Shown in pieces: positions 10,082 to 19,180 of a stretch of DNA of 19,180 nucleotides (positions are counted from its first letter, which is position 1; every line of letters begins with the position of its first letter). The translations under genes were made by a program, and so were the position numbers. Source of the stretch: Cerioporus squamosus (Eukaryota; Basidiomycota; Agaricomycetes; Polyporales; Polyporaceae). The stretch spans positions 1 to 19,180 of the forward strand of contig JABYQS010000529.1 of assembly GCA_022592435.1 (NCBI GenBank). Direction: 5' to 3'. The notes below the pieces were generated by a model. That model did not search any database, was not told the DNA's origin, and worked only from the letters and a program-made list of their open reading frames with translations.

Positions 10082-11037
10082 TCAGAAAGCGGCGGGCTGC
10101 TCGAAACCCTGCTGGAACGTCTCCTGAGCAGGGTACTCAGCAGCGGGTGCCTCCGCGGCAGGGGCGGGGGCAACAACGGCGGCGGGTTCGCGCTGCTCGG
10201 ACGTGGGCTCGGCGACGATCTTGTCGAGAGGGGGCTCGAGGATCTGAACGGAGTCGGGGAGGGGCTTGCGGGGGCCGAGCTGACCCTCGGGATCCCAGCC
10301 CTTCATGCTAGCGAAGAATAGTCATAAGCATGCAATCAGTGCCTGATGATTGGTGTACTTACATTTTGACCTTGATACCAAGGACACCCTGACGGAGCAT
10401 GACGTGCCTGACGGCATAGTCAACGAAGTCGAGGGCGGGCTGACCGGAGTGGATCATGAAGCCATCGGTGAACTTCATGGACTTGGCACGGGCAGCACGG
10501 AGCTTGCCAGACACGACAACCTCGCAACCCTTCGCACCGGACTCCATGACAAAGCGGAGGACACCATAGCAAGCCCTGATAACGAGAATGAGGGAAGGAG
10601 ACTGCGGACTACAGCTCGAGTCACGAACCTGCGGACGGCGAGACCACCGAGCAGCTTGTAGCGCAAGCTCTCGCACTGGGCGATAGCAGAAAGACCACGG
10701 TACTGGACCTTCTCGGCGTAGAGCTCAAGGGAGTTGTCGGGGAACTTGAAACGCTTCTGGACGAGCGCAGTGAGCTCGCGGATGCGGCGACCCTTCTCCC
10801 CCAGAACCTCCTGGGTGTGGGTGGCACGGATGATGATCTGAGAGGAGACATATTCGCTTCGCTATCACACGGAATATCATGCGTGATACTACTCACCTCG
10901 GTGCGAGCGTGGGTGACACGGACGTCGCAGCCAGAGTAGCCCTCCTCGGAAAGCTCACGGGTGAAGAAATCGTTCAACTCGGCGCGGAAGACACCGTCAG
11001 CGACGAACTTGCGCTTCTTGCTGATCTGGCCAGACAT
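10082..11037 (-). CDS. RPS3: 40S ribosomal protein S3 (uS3)
   Basis: Small-subunit ribosomal protein at the mRNA entry channel. Four exons on the minus strand (11037-10897, 10837-10629, 10575-10363, 10307-10082) splice in phase to 262 residues. The start [17 protein letters not shown] and the segments [36 protein letters not shown] and [19 protein letters not shown] are nearly invariant in eukaryotic S3. A KH type-2 RNA-binding domain covers about residues 21-95 and the S3 C-terminal domain about 105-190, followed by the usual variable Ala/Pro/Glu-rich tail ending QPAAF. The three introns are 53-59 nt. No frame break is present. It converges on PL8 copy B across about 230 bp and is divergent from the amidase gene. 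Confidence 0.98.
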
Positions 11038-11050
11038 TTTGAAGGAGGGG

Positions 11051-11196
11051 CTGGAGAGAACGGGACAAGGGGGTAAGCACCGATTCCAGCGTCATCCACA
11101 AGAGAGCCGTCCATCCAGCCCGTTGCACGCCATGTTCCCTCCTCCATACCATGCAAGGGCACTCCCACAACCCAGAAACATAGACCTGATGCTCAC
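11051..11196 (-). other. Candidate 5'-UTR intron of RPS3
   Basis: On the minus strand a good donor (GTAAG|GTGAGC, donor at 11196-11191) and an acceptor (TTCTCTCCAG ending at 11051) bracket 146 nt, leaving 13 nt of leader before the RPS3 ATG. Many fungal ribosomal protein genes carry an intron in the leader. No transcript data are available, so this is a prediction from splice-site quality and position. Confidence 0.35.
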
Positions 11197-11827
11197 CTTA
11201 CGGGGTTGCTGACGGTGGATGCGCCGAGGATAGCTCTTGAGGCGTTGAGGGCGATGGACGAGGGACTGCAGCCAAATCTGCCGATCGGTCTCTGAGCCAG
11301 ATCAGGCAACTGGTTCCCATCAGTGATTGGGCGCCTGCATGCAGCATAAATTTCGAGACGAGCCCGGCGCGTCTTCTCATCCTCCCTGTTTCTTCTCCGT
11401 CTCTCTTGCGCGCAAGTGCAGAAATAGCTGGTGAGTTTCGATGTCTTTTTGTTTGGGGCGTCCCCTCCACTTCGCTATGAAGAGTGTTGTACTTCAACCA
11501 TCCTGGCACCTCTTAGTCGAATCGATGCCTCGCGCTCGAGCTTACGCTCTGCTTGGTATCGCTGACATGAATGACCTTCTGAGCTTTTACTCCCACCCTA
11601 TGCTCTAGCGCATCCGCTGACCTTCCTCCAGTTCTAGGTTCATTCGCATCATGCATGTTGGGTAGTCAAACTATGTATATGTCGGATGCATACCTTCTCC
11701 GTTATCATCTCTCACCCAGACGTTGGCGTGGGAGTGAACGCCTAATACATATACTTGCTCTTCCTTGCCCATGGTTGCGTTATCGCGCCTTCCCGCCCTC
11801 TGAGTCTTGATGCTCTGAGTGTTTGCC
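11197..11827. promoter_or_regulatory. Divergent upstream region between RPS3 and the amidase gene
   Basis: This stretch separates two divergently transcribed genes and should contain both promoters. A CT-rich run on the plus strand lies at about 11374-11410, and TATA-like ATGTATATG and TACATATACTTG occur near 11673 and 11745, the latter about 80 bp upstream of the amidase ATG. No coding frame with supporting features was seen. Confidence 0.45.
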
Positions 11828-13990
11828 ATGACGATGAAAACCTGGCAAGAGCTCGTCGCGGACAAGAAGCGCCGTCAGCAGGCCGCTATTCCACCCGAGT
11901 GGATCCTGAAGACTCTACCCGAGGAGTCAGTGCTCGACGTGAGGGCCATCCCAGAACAGAGCGGCATTCTCTCCGACCGGGAGCTCCAGATAACGAACAC
12001 AACGGATGTCGACGTACTCCTGCACAAGCTCGCAACAGCCGAATGGTCCTCGGTGGAAGTCACCACTGCTTTCTACAAGCGAGCGATCATAGCACACCAG
12101 CTGGTGAGGTGTCCGGGAGCGCGTTCGCTGTGCGGTCGTGCTCATCTGCGGCGCAGGTCAACTGTCTTACCGAGATCTTCGTCGAACGGGCATTACAGCG
12201 CGCCAAAGAACTTGATGACCATTTGCAGAGAACCGGACAAGTCGTTGGACCTCTTCATGGTCTACCAATCTCGTTGAAGGATCAGATATGCATCAAAGGT
12301 CTCGAGGCGACTATGGGTGGGTAATCTCACTCACTCGCCCGCCTTGCGACTTAAATGACCATGTTCCTTCAGGCTATGCCTCGTGGATTGGGAAGTATTC
12401 CGAGAAAGATGCAGTCATAACACAAGTGCTATATGCCGCCGGAGCTGTCCCCTTCGTCATGACTAATGTTCCGCAGACTCTTCTTGTAAGTATGCGAGAC
12501 CGACTCGGATGCTCGCGATGTATCAAACTCACGCCTTTTCATTCGTAGTGGTCCGAGACCTATAACCTTGTATACGGACGCACCCTGAACCCGGCGAACC
12601 GTACCCTAGGGGCGGGTGGTTCGTCTGGGGGCGAGGGTGCCTTGATCGCCATGAAGGGCAGTCCAATCGGTATCGGATCCGACTTGGGAGGGTGCGTCGT
12701 GATATTGAGATTGCAAGTACCTTCAGCTAACTCTTGTGAGTCGCAGGTCCGTCAGGTATCCGAGTACATTCAATGGCTTGTATGGTCTGCGTCCCTCGGC
12801 CTCCCGCGTGCCGTACAGCGGATGCGTGAACAGCACGGAAGGCCAGGACTCCGCTCCTTCCGTACTCGGGCCGATCTCTGGGAGTATTTCTGGGATCAAG
12901 GCATTCATGAAAGCCGTCATTGCGCAGCAACCTTGGCTTCTCGACCCGCTCTGCATCCGCAAGAAGTGGGACGAGGAAGCCTATGCGCTCTCGGAGCATG
13001 GCGGCGGGAAGCAACTGTGCTTCGGGATCATATGGAACGACGGGATCGTCATGCCCCATCCCCCAATCCTGCGTGCGTTGCAGACTACTAAAGCTGCGCT
13101 CGAAGCAGCTGGGCATAAAGGTTCGTCTCTCCGCTGCGCTTGGTTGCATAGGATGCGCCACCCACAAGCGACGACGTACAGTCATCGACTGGTATCCGCT
13201 CAAGCAGAAGGAACTTTACGACGTACTCGTAAGCACGCACCTCGCAGCCCCGCTCCCCTCAGCCTCTTCCATAACTCAGCCGTCACTTGGACAGGTTGAG
13301 GTATGGATGTCTGCTGCACTTGAGGACATCAACACCGTCCTCGCGGCGACGGGCGAGCCGCGCCTCACCTCCATGGCACTGGAGAACAACGCCGCTGTCG
13401 AAACTGGGGTATCCTATGGCGAAGGCATCTCCGCATATCAGCTGTGGCAGATCCATAAGAAGCGGATTGCCCTCCGGGAGGACTATCTCGCTGCGCTGCG
13501 GGCCACTGCCAATGCTACGGGCACAGGCCGGCCTATAGATGCGATCATAGGCCCAGTGGCTCCCTACGCTGCCCCTCCTCATGGCAAAGCTACGTGAGTG
13601 TCTCGTCGCAATTCATCTGAGTCTTCTGCTTGGACTCACAGCCGCTCAGCATCGCGACGTACACGATGATTTGGAACACCCTCAATTACCCCGCCTGTGC
13701 CTTCCCGGTCACGGTGGTCGACCCTGCGCAAGACCCCGTGCAGCCACGAGACACGTTCCTGAGCGATCAGGACAAGGAAAATCACACAGTTTGTACGTCG
13801 ACCCCCGTCCCTTGGTTAATGACGTAGCACTTCACAACAATTTCTCGTAGATAACCCGGAGACGTACAAGAATGCACCAGTTGGCCTCCAGCTGGCCGGC
13901 CAGACGCTCGAAGACGAGGCGGTCGTCGCTATGACGGAGATTGTGGACAAGTGCTTGAAGGAGTACAAAGCTGCTCGTGGTATTATGTAG
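11828..13990 (+). CDS. Amidase-signature family hydrolase (acetamidase/FAAH-like)
   Basis: Hydrolyses an amide bond through a Ser-cisSer-Lys triad. Nine exons (11828-12103, 12157-12316, 12373-12485, 12549-12691, 12747-13120, 13182-13228, 13295-13593, 13650-13792, 13851-13990) splice in phase to 564 residues with no frame break. The triad is visible: Lys133 in LPISLKDQ, Ser208 in GAGGSSGGEGAL and nucleophile Ser232 in GIGSDLGGSVRYP. The spacings (75 and 24) equal those of mammalian fatty-acid amide hydrolase. The C-terminus has the usual IGPVAPYAAPPHG and NAPVGLQLAGQ motifs. The N-terminus, MTMKTWQELVADKKRRQQ, resembles fungal acetamidases and has no signal peptide, so the enzyme is probably cytosolic. 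ATG 11828 is chosen; ATG 11834 in the same frame is possible. The substrate (acetamide, fatty amides or another amide) cannot be told from sequence. Confidence 0.95.
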
Positions 13991-14334
13991 TGGAGAAGTC
14001 GCTCGTTGTTGTACATGATGGATGGAATTCGAGGATCTTGTATTGCTTGACGGATACTATAGGCGAGTTGTGGTCACTGCTGCATTACCCATAGAAGGCT
14101 ACGAACCATGGCTAGAGACATCTGGACAATTTTCTACAGCGACGATCTATCGTACAGGAAATGCAACCACTTGCATTCGAATAATGTCCAACAGCTCATG
14201 CGAGGATTGGTTTGACCAGTAGTAGACTCTCCTGCCACGACAGACAGAAAAGTTTGATAACTCGGGCCGAACAAACCTAGGGCTGAACACTATGCTCCAT
14301 GTGTGATGCTGTGACTGATCTGTAGGAAGTCATG
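13991..14334. other. Convergent spacer between the amidase gene and the second deaminase-like gene
   Basis: This stretch holds the 3' ends of two converging genes. It is moderately AT-rich; the open frame running through 14022-14222 shows no motif and has no recognisable relatives. I see nothing else in it. Confidence 0.4.
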
Positions 14335-15910
14335 TCAGTCAGAGAATTGTAACCTATGTACGAATTCGTAGCCCGTTGGAACAGGTGTCACAGAGCTCTG
14401 GCAGGCATTCACATATGCGATCGAGTCCAGACGGTTTTTGACCAGAACCGGTAGATCAGCGAGAATTTGCCTTGACAGCGCTGCATCGACATGTTTGTGA
14501 AGTGAAGGAAGATTCGAGGGCAGGAACACTATGTCGGAGTAGCCCCGCGTAGTGAGTCGCAGCTTGCGCTTTGCGTTGACCACGCCGAGGAGCCGGCCGC
14601 AGGCGTAACACGACCAGGGGAGAGTGATGGGAGAAGTTGCGACGTATGGGTAGATCTTGATATTGTTCTCGACGATATGTTGGATGAGATGAGCTTCGCT
14701 GTGAGATGCTGGGGAGGAGTCGGACTTCGAAGAACTCCCCGCTCGCATAGCTGCACGCAGTGGTGACCGAGCTGAATGATATTAATGCAGTCGTCACGAG
14801 ATAACCCCGGGCAGATCTCCTCGAGTGCGATAACCAGATCCTCTTCAGAAGGAGGAGGAGGCAAAAACCAGAGGAGGCGGGAAGATCCATATGACCGACC
14901 ACCTCGGGAGCATCCCGTTGCGAGAGGAAAGGTGTCGTGCAAGATGTATGAGTGTATCCACGGCTTCGGGTAATCCACAGGTCTTGTGAATGAGATTCAT
15001 ACGCAGGGAGTAGTCCATAAGGCACGCATAGTCAGCGAGACAAGGCACTGAATGTCACACATACCGATTTCACGGAGGGACAGGAGCCAATTCCTCGTCT
15101 TCTACATCCGCAAAAAACCGGAGCATGGCGGGTAGAGAGTGAGGTAATCTGGCTCCTTGGCCCGCATGGCGCAAAGCAGACTGTCAAGGCGTTCGCGTAG
15201 CCTCTCCAGCCGAGGCAAGTCGGTGTGCTTCACCGCTCTTTGCTCGGGCCAGTACTCATCCTCGGTCTCGACATAGCCATCGTCTGAACCAGACCCTTCT
15301 GCCCGCAGATCTCCCTCTTCTCCACCATCCCCGCCACCTCCCGGACCTGATGTGCCTTCTCCAACCCCTGTGTCGCCTTCACGGCGAGCTGAGGTAATAG
15401 CGGCGTCGAGGGCTGATAGCTCACGCAAGCCGTGGCTGCATCGACGCGCAGTTCTCCGCATAGCACGACTGATACGCGATTTCGACCAGCTGTTTTTGTC
15501 GATAGGTATGCTTGTCCGTCTACACCACCATTTTCCGACGCTGAGGCAAGCTTGTTGAGTCCGGATAGGAAAGAACTGATCCCCTCGTGCGTCTGGACGG
15601 AAGGAGAGTGGGGTAAGGCAACGAAAACTTGATCCATGGGGGCGGTTGCAGAGAGAGACGCAAACGGAGGCGCAGCCAGAGTGCAAAGAGCACAAGCAGC
15701 GAATGCATCGAGGAATATACGTTGCCATGGGTGCAGCCCTAAACTGTGTTCGTAGCTGTTAGCTCTGCTCTTGGTCGAGCTTCCAGGGCAACTGTGGCAG
15801 TTGGGAGGCACATTGATCGGGGCCAACAACCAGACCAAGGGGAGGAATCGAGCGATCGTCTGTGAGAGCACACCTGGCGAGGAAGAAGCTTGGATTGGAC
15901 CATCAGGCAT
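14335..15910 (-). CDS. Second deaminase-like protein (OTT_1508-type), reading frame disrupted
   Basis: A paralogue of the gene at 4895-6280. The 3' part (14748-14335) is one clean frame with the zinc signature: HxE in PASHSEAHLIQHI (His at 14703-14701, Glu at 14697-14695) and CxxC in WSCYACGRLLGVVNAKRKLRL (Cys codons at 14610-14608 and 14601-14599). It shares the PYVATS linker and the NAxRxLRL stretch with its paralogue. Upstream, matching segments appear in different frames: HPWQRIFLDAFAACAL near 15720 (paralogue RSWERRLSDAMVII), ISSFLSGLNK near 15570, LVEIAYQSCYAENC near 15490 (paralogue LVEAVYTHGYTKSR), GLRELSALD near 15430, PPPPSEEDL near 14850. Joining them needs several frame changes that introns do not explain. 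ATG 15910 is a plausible start. The gene is either decayed or affected by sequence errors; exon limits are not resolved. Confidence 0.55.
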
Positions 15911-16172
15911 GCCGGCGGACAGTGAATAGTGAGATTATGGGAGCGAACTCGAGCTGTTGCGCAGAAGAGGGGGAGGCGGGGCGGGGCGAGCGAGTCGTGC
16001 TGAGCATAAAACTCCGCGGAACTCGGGATCCCGAGTAGGCTGTAGCCCCTATAGTGTGTAGGTGACATCAGTCCCTTCACCTTCTGGCCATGGGAGCAGG
16101 CTCGAACAAGGGTACTCGGATACAACAAACCAGATACACCCATGAAAGAATGCAGGGGAGGAACACCACATG

Positions 16173-19100
16173 CTACCTAGTGCTTGCTCTTCTTGATACT
16201 TCTCCTCGACTTCTCTCTGCGCCCTTCTTCTCTCCCTGTGCGCATCCTCCGCTTTCCGCTTCTGCCCTGAGACCGCAGCCGTCGTCTTCACCGAGACAAG
16301 CGTCGACTTTGCCCTGCTGGCCCCCACTAGCAAGCTTCGCAACCTGCGCCTCAGCCGTGCTCCAGTTCCGCCGACGCATCGTTGATCGCATACCTGAGTG
16401 AGTCAACCCGAGGTCAGCCTACATCGTTCGCATCCAAGGCCTATCAAAGAATTCGACGAGAAATATCGGATTCAGGCCATGACAACACGGACACTTTACT
16501 CACTTCGTCAAGTCAAGCGCATCTATCATGGCGCGCTGCTTCTCGCGCAACGCGCGCGTCGCCTCATCGCCAGCCTCCTCGAGCTCCTCTTGCAAGGACG
16601 TCTCGAGCGGCTTGAAACTCGGTCTTCTTGCCTTCTGCATCGTTGCGGCTCGGGGCGGCGGATGCGTCGGGAATCGTGGCACTGATCGCGGCCTTCTGGA
16701 CGTCGAGCAGGCGCTTGCTAATCTTCTTGATGACCTTCACGAAGAGCGCGAGAGCCTGCGAGACCGGGAGCGAGAGCTCGGCTTCGACCTCCTCGATCGT
16801 CTTGCGCTGCAGACCAAGGGCGAGGAGGATAGAACTCTGCACTGCGCTGAGGCGGACCTCGGGACCAAGCCGCTTCTCGAAGTAGAACTGGCCGATAGTA
16901 GGGAGGAGGTCCATGATGACATGGTAATCAAGCTGGTTGTTGGCATACGAGTCGAGGCGCTTGAGGTCGAAGGGAGACAGTAGTATCGACAGTTCCAAAG
17001 AACCGAGCTCTACGAGATGAAGGTTAGCCCGGAGTCAGGCATGCTCAAGGATGGAAGCGCACCTCTTGACGGATCCTCATCGAGCTTCTTCACTCCAGAG
17101 TTGGCAGCTTCGAGCACACTGAGTGCCGTGACACTGCCAAATTCCGGAACTTGAACGACAGCAACGAGATAAACCGTCTCCGGAAGTCTGCGGGCATATT
17201 GTTAGACGAAGTACCGCGAACTAGACAATAGACTCACCCTTGGCGAATTCGCCCAACCACTCCAGTTCACTCTCCGATGACGAGTTCAGACCACGGAACC
17301 ATCACGCATGTGTGCTCACCGGTCAACTCGCTCGGGTTTGGCGGAGGTACAGGGACATATCCTGCTCGTTTCCAGAATCTGCAGGGCGACCCCGATCAGC
17401 ATGAACTAGAACCTTTCCGTTTGCATCCACATACCTCAAAAGTTGCGGTGTAAGGCCGTACGAGACTCCGAGGTAATCAAGGGTCTCAGGTTTGCGTTCT
17501 GTCAACCGCTGCAGCAAAGGCGGCATAGCGTTCGCGGAACGAACTTTGGGTTCGTCCGTCAGCAGGTTTGTGTCCTAGCAAATCATACGTTAGCAAGCTC
17601 CTCGTGGGGTCAGACTGCGGAAGCAGGTGCGCACCTCGTCGAAGTTCGCCGGGTCCGGATACGACTGCTCCGCCTGCATTGCCTCGTCCATATTGAAGTA
17701 TTCGCCACTGTAGTATGCGTTCAGCGCCTGCAGCGCGCGTGCACCATACCCCATATTCGCATAGTCAGGATGGGTCGCTATTCGCACGATGCGGGCGCCC
17801 GACAGCAGCGCGAACTTGTTTTCCTGGAACTGTTGTGAAATCAGCCAGGGGATCATGTCGCCTCCAGCACGGTAGCCGCGGTTGAGGCTCTCCATGATCG
17901 CCGCCTTGCTGATGTTGCCCTCCAGCGCGACCTGCAGCACGACGAGCGGTTCAGGCAGGTGTGTCTCGTCGTCCTTGATGGGGGGCAGAAGGACGAAGAG
18001 GTGATGCGCGGGTGCGTCGGAGAGCAGCTGCAAATCATTTGGCTGGTTCTTATAATGACTCGCGACGTAGAGCGCCATCATACGCTGCAGGAACACCTCG
18101 GATGCGGGGTGGTAGCTGAACAGTGTATCGCGCGAGACGTAGAACAGCTCGCACTTGCTTGGGTGCGGGCAGCTCATGTGCGTCTGCCGGGGCAAGATCG
18201 TCGCATCGAGGCAGAGCAAGCTATTCAGCCACTTCTCGACCTTGTCTCCCGCTGCGTACCGAATGGGTGTCTCGAGCTTGATCTCGCGCAGGGTGCGAGC
18301 TTTTGGCGGGGCCTTCGCAAGAGGCTTCTTGGATGAAGAAGCAACAGCGGCTGCGTCGTCTTCGGCGGAAGCGGCATCCTTGGTGAGGGAAGGACGCGTG
18401 CTTTCGCGGAGCTGCTGGATGAGTTTGAGGGAGAGCGAGCGACCCGTGCCTTCGTAACCATTGATCGTCGACGCCATGAAGATGAGGTATGGCCCGATCA
18501 AGTTGCGCACAAGAGGAGTGGGATGGCAGCGGCCTCGTCGATAATGAGGAGCTCGGCCTGGCCGAGGACGTGGGCGTCTTGGGGTTGGATGTACTACAGT
18601 ATGTCAGCACCATCGTCAGTAGGAAATGAGTTCGAAAACACTGACCTGAATGGTCTGTCTGTGGTTCCTAAACACGTTCACGCGGACGATGGCCTTGTTG
18701 AAGTCCGGATTTGTGCTCTGCGCGATGTCATAGTCCAGATGCTCCTCATAGCCGAGAGCATCCATGCCCTTGAAGATAAAATCGAAGAGGGTCTTCAAGT
18801 TCTCCGGACTCGGACTCGTCACGAAGATGTTTGAGTAACCGTGAGCAAGTGCAGCAGCGATAGCCAAACCCAGCGCAGCAGACTTTCCGCGACCACGACC
18901 AGCAGTCAAGGTAACAGTCGACGAGAGCGTCTTCTCGGCGATGGCATCGACGAAGGTGAGGATTGCCTGCGCCTGGTCAATCGTCTTAGCGAGCTTCACT
19001 AGTTCGCCTATGGGCTTGGTGTCGGCGAGGCTGTCTTTGAGGTTCTTTAGCTCGGACTCCTCCTTGCTCTTTCCCCGGTCCTCCTCCAGCGGTTTGATAT

Positions 19101-19180
19101 CCTTGCCTCGAGATATCGGCAGGACGTTCAGCTCGTCGTCCAGCACCAGACAATCATCGCAGGAGCCAAGCGAGAGGATG
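16173..19180 (-). CDS. KRE33: RNA cytidine acetyltransferase Kre33/NAT10, 5'-truncated by the window edge
   Basis: Acetylates cytidine (ac4C) in 18S rRNA and, with a Tan1-type adaptor, in tRNA; nucleolar and needed for 40S biogenesis. Exons (minus): 19180-18646, 18593-17635, 17574-17435, 17378-17238, 17187-17063, 17009-16504, 16393 to about 16173. The helicase-like domain shows Walker A TAGRGRGKSAALG and Walker B LLIIDEAAAIP. The GNAT domain has IATHPDYANMGYGARALQAL. The C-terminal tRNA-binding region has RLDSYANNQLDYHVIMDLLP and a charged tail (SGQKRKAEDAHRERRR). The N-terminal portion lies beyond 19180. The reading frame is broken by single-base differences at about 18515, near 17350-17330, 17295, 17155, 16615, 16365 and 16325; allowing for those resolved, exon phases join correctly. 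The stop codon is uncertain for the same reason. Family identity is unambiguous. Confidence 0.95.

Noticed and set aside
10308..10896. Possible snoRNA hosted in the RPS3 introns, as in vertebrates
   Set aside because: The introns are only 53-59 nt, too small for a box C/D or H/ACA RNA with splice signals, and no paired C/D boxes were noticed.
11755..12324. Plus-strand open frame of 189 codons overlapping the amidase start
   Set aside because: It is an off-frame reading of amidase exons 1 and 2. The correct frame has the amidase N-terminus, phased introns and the catalytic Lys.
15495..15530. A 34-36 nt GT-AG intron in the second deaminase-like gene, joining SENGG to LVEIAY
   Set aside because: It is shorter than any other intron here (about 47-146 nt) and the paralogue has continuous coding at this place, so an indel is at least as likely.
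16528..16983. Plus-strand open frame of 151 codons opposite KRE33
   Set aside because: It is antisense to a conserved Kre33 exon; its Glu/Arg-rich content merely mirrors the Leu/Ser codons of the real gene.

Overview
The window is nuclear DNA of a filamentous basidiomycete, most likely an agaricomycete such as a polypore. The genes have many short GT-AG introns (about 50-65 nt), GC-rich exons and pyrimidine-rich promoters, and the recognisable proteins (40S ribosomal protein S3, a Kre33/NAT10-type RNA cytidine acetyltransferase, an amidase-signature enzyme, secreted family 8 polysaccharide lyases) fit such a genome. The placement rests on gene architecture and family content only.

Layout, left to right. 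A small, poorly resolved membrane-protein-like locus lies at 171-703 (+), followed by about 870 bp with no recognised gene. Two paralogous family 8 polysaccharide lyase (PL8) genes follow in direct orientation: copy A at about 1572-4295 and copy B at 6753-9851. Between them, same strand, lies a gene (4895-6280) with the zinc-binding signature of a nucleotide/nucleic-acid deaminase (HEE...CFAC), resembling the OTT_1508-like deaminase family of basidiomycetes. RPS3 (10082-11037, -) converges on PL8 copy B and shares a divergent upstream region with an intact nine-exon amidase (11828-13990, +). A second, frame-disrupted relative of the deaminase (14335-15910, -) converges on the amidase. The right end is the 3' part of a KRE33/NAT10 gene (16173 to beyond 19180, -), whose 5' end is outside the window.

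The two PL8 copies presumably act outside the cell on an acidic polysaccharide; both keep the Asn/His/Tyr catalytic residues. S3 and Kre33 are ribosome biogenesis/translation housekeeping genes. I see no operon-like logic joining the neighbours. The most interesting content is the pair of deaminase-like paralogues, one of them inside the PL8 duplication.

Reading frames are interrupted by single-base gains or losses in several genes, many at short homopolymers. KRE33 is essential in yeast, yet carries at least six such breaks here, so much of this is probably residual consensus error, and the broken frames in PL8 copy A and the second deaminase should not be taken as pseudogenes without read-level evidence. 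RPS3 and the amidase splice cleanly throughout.
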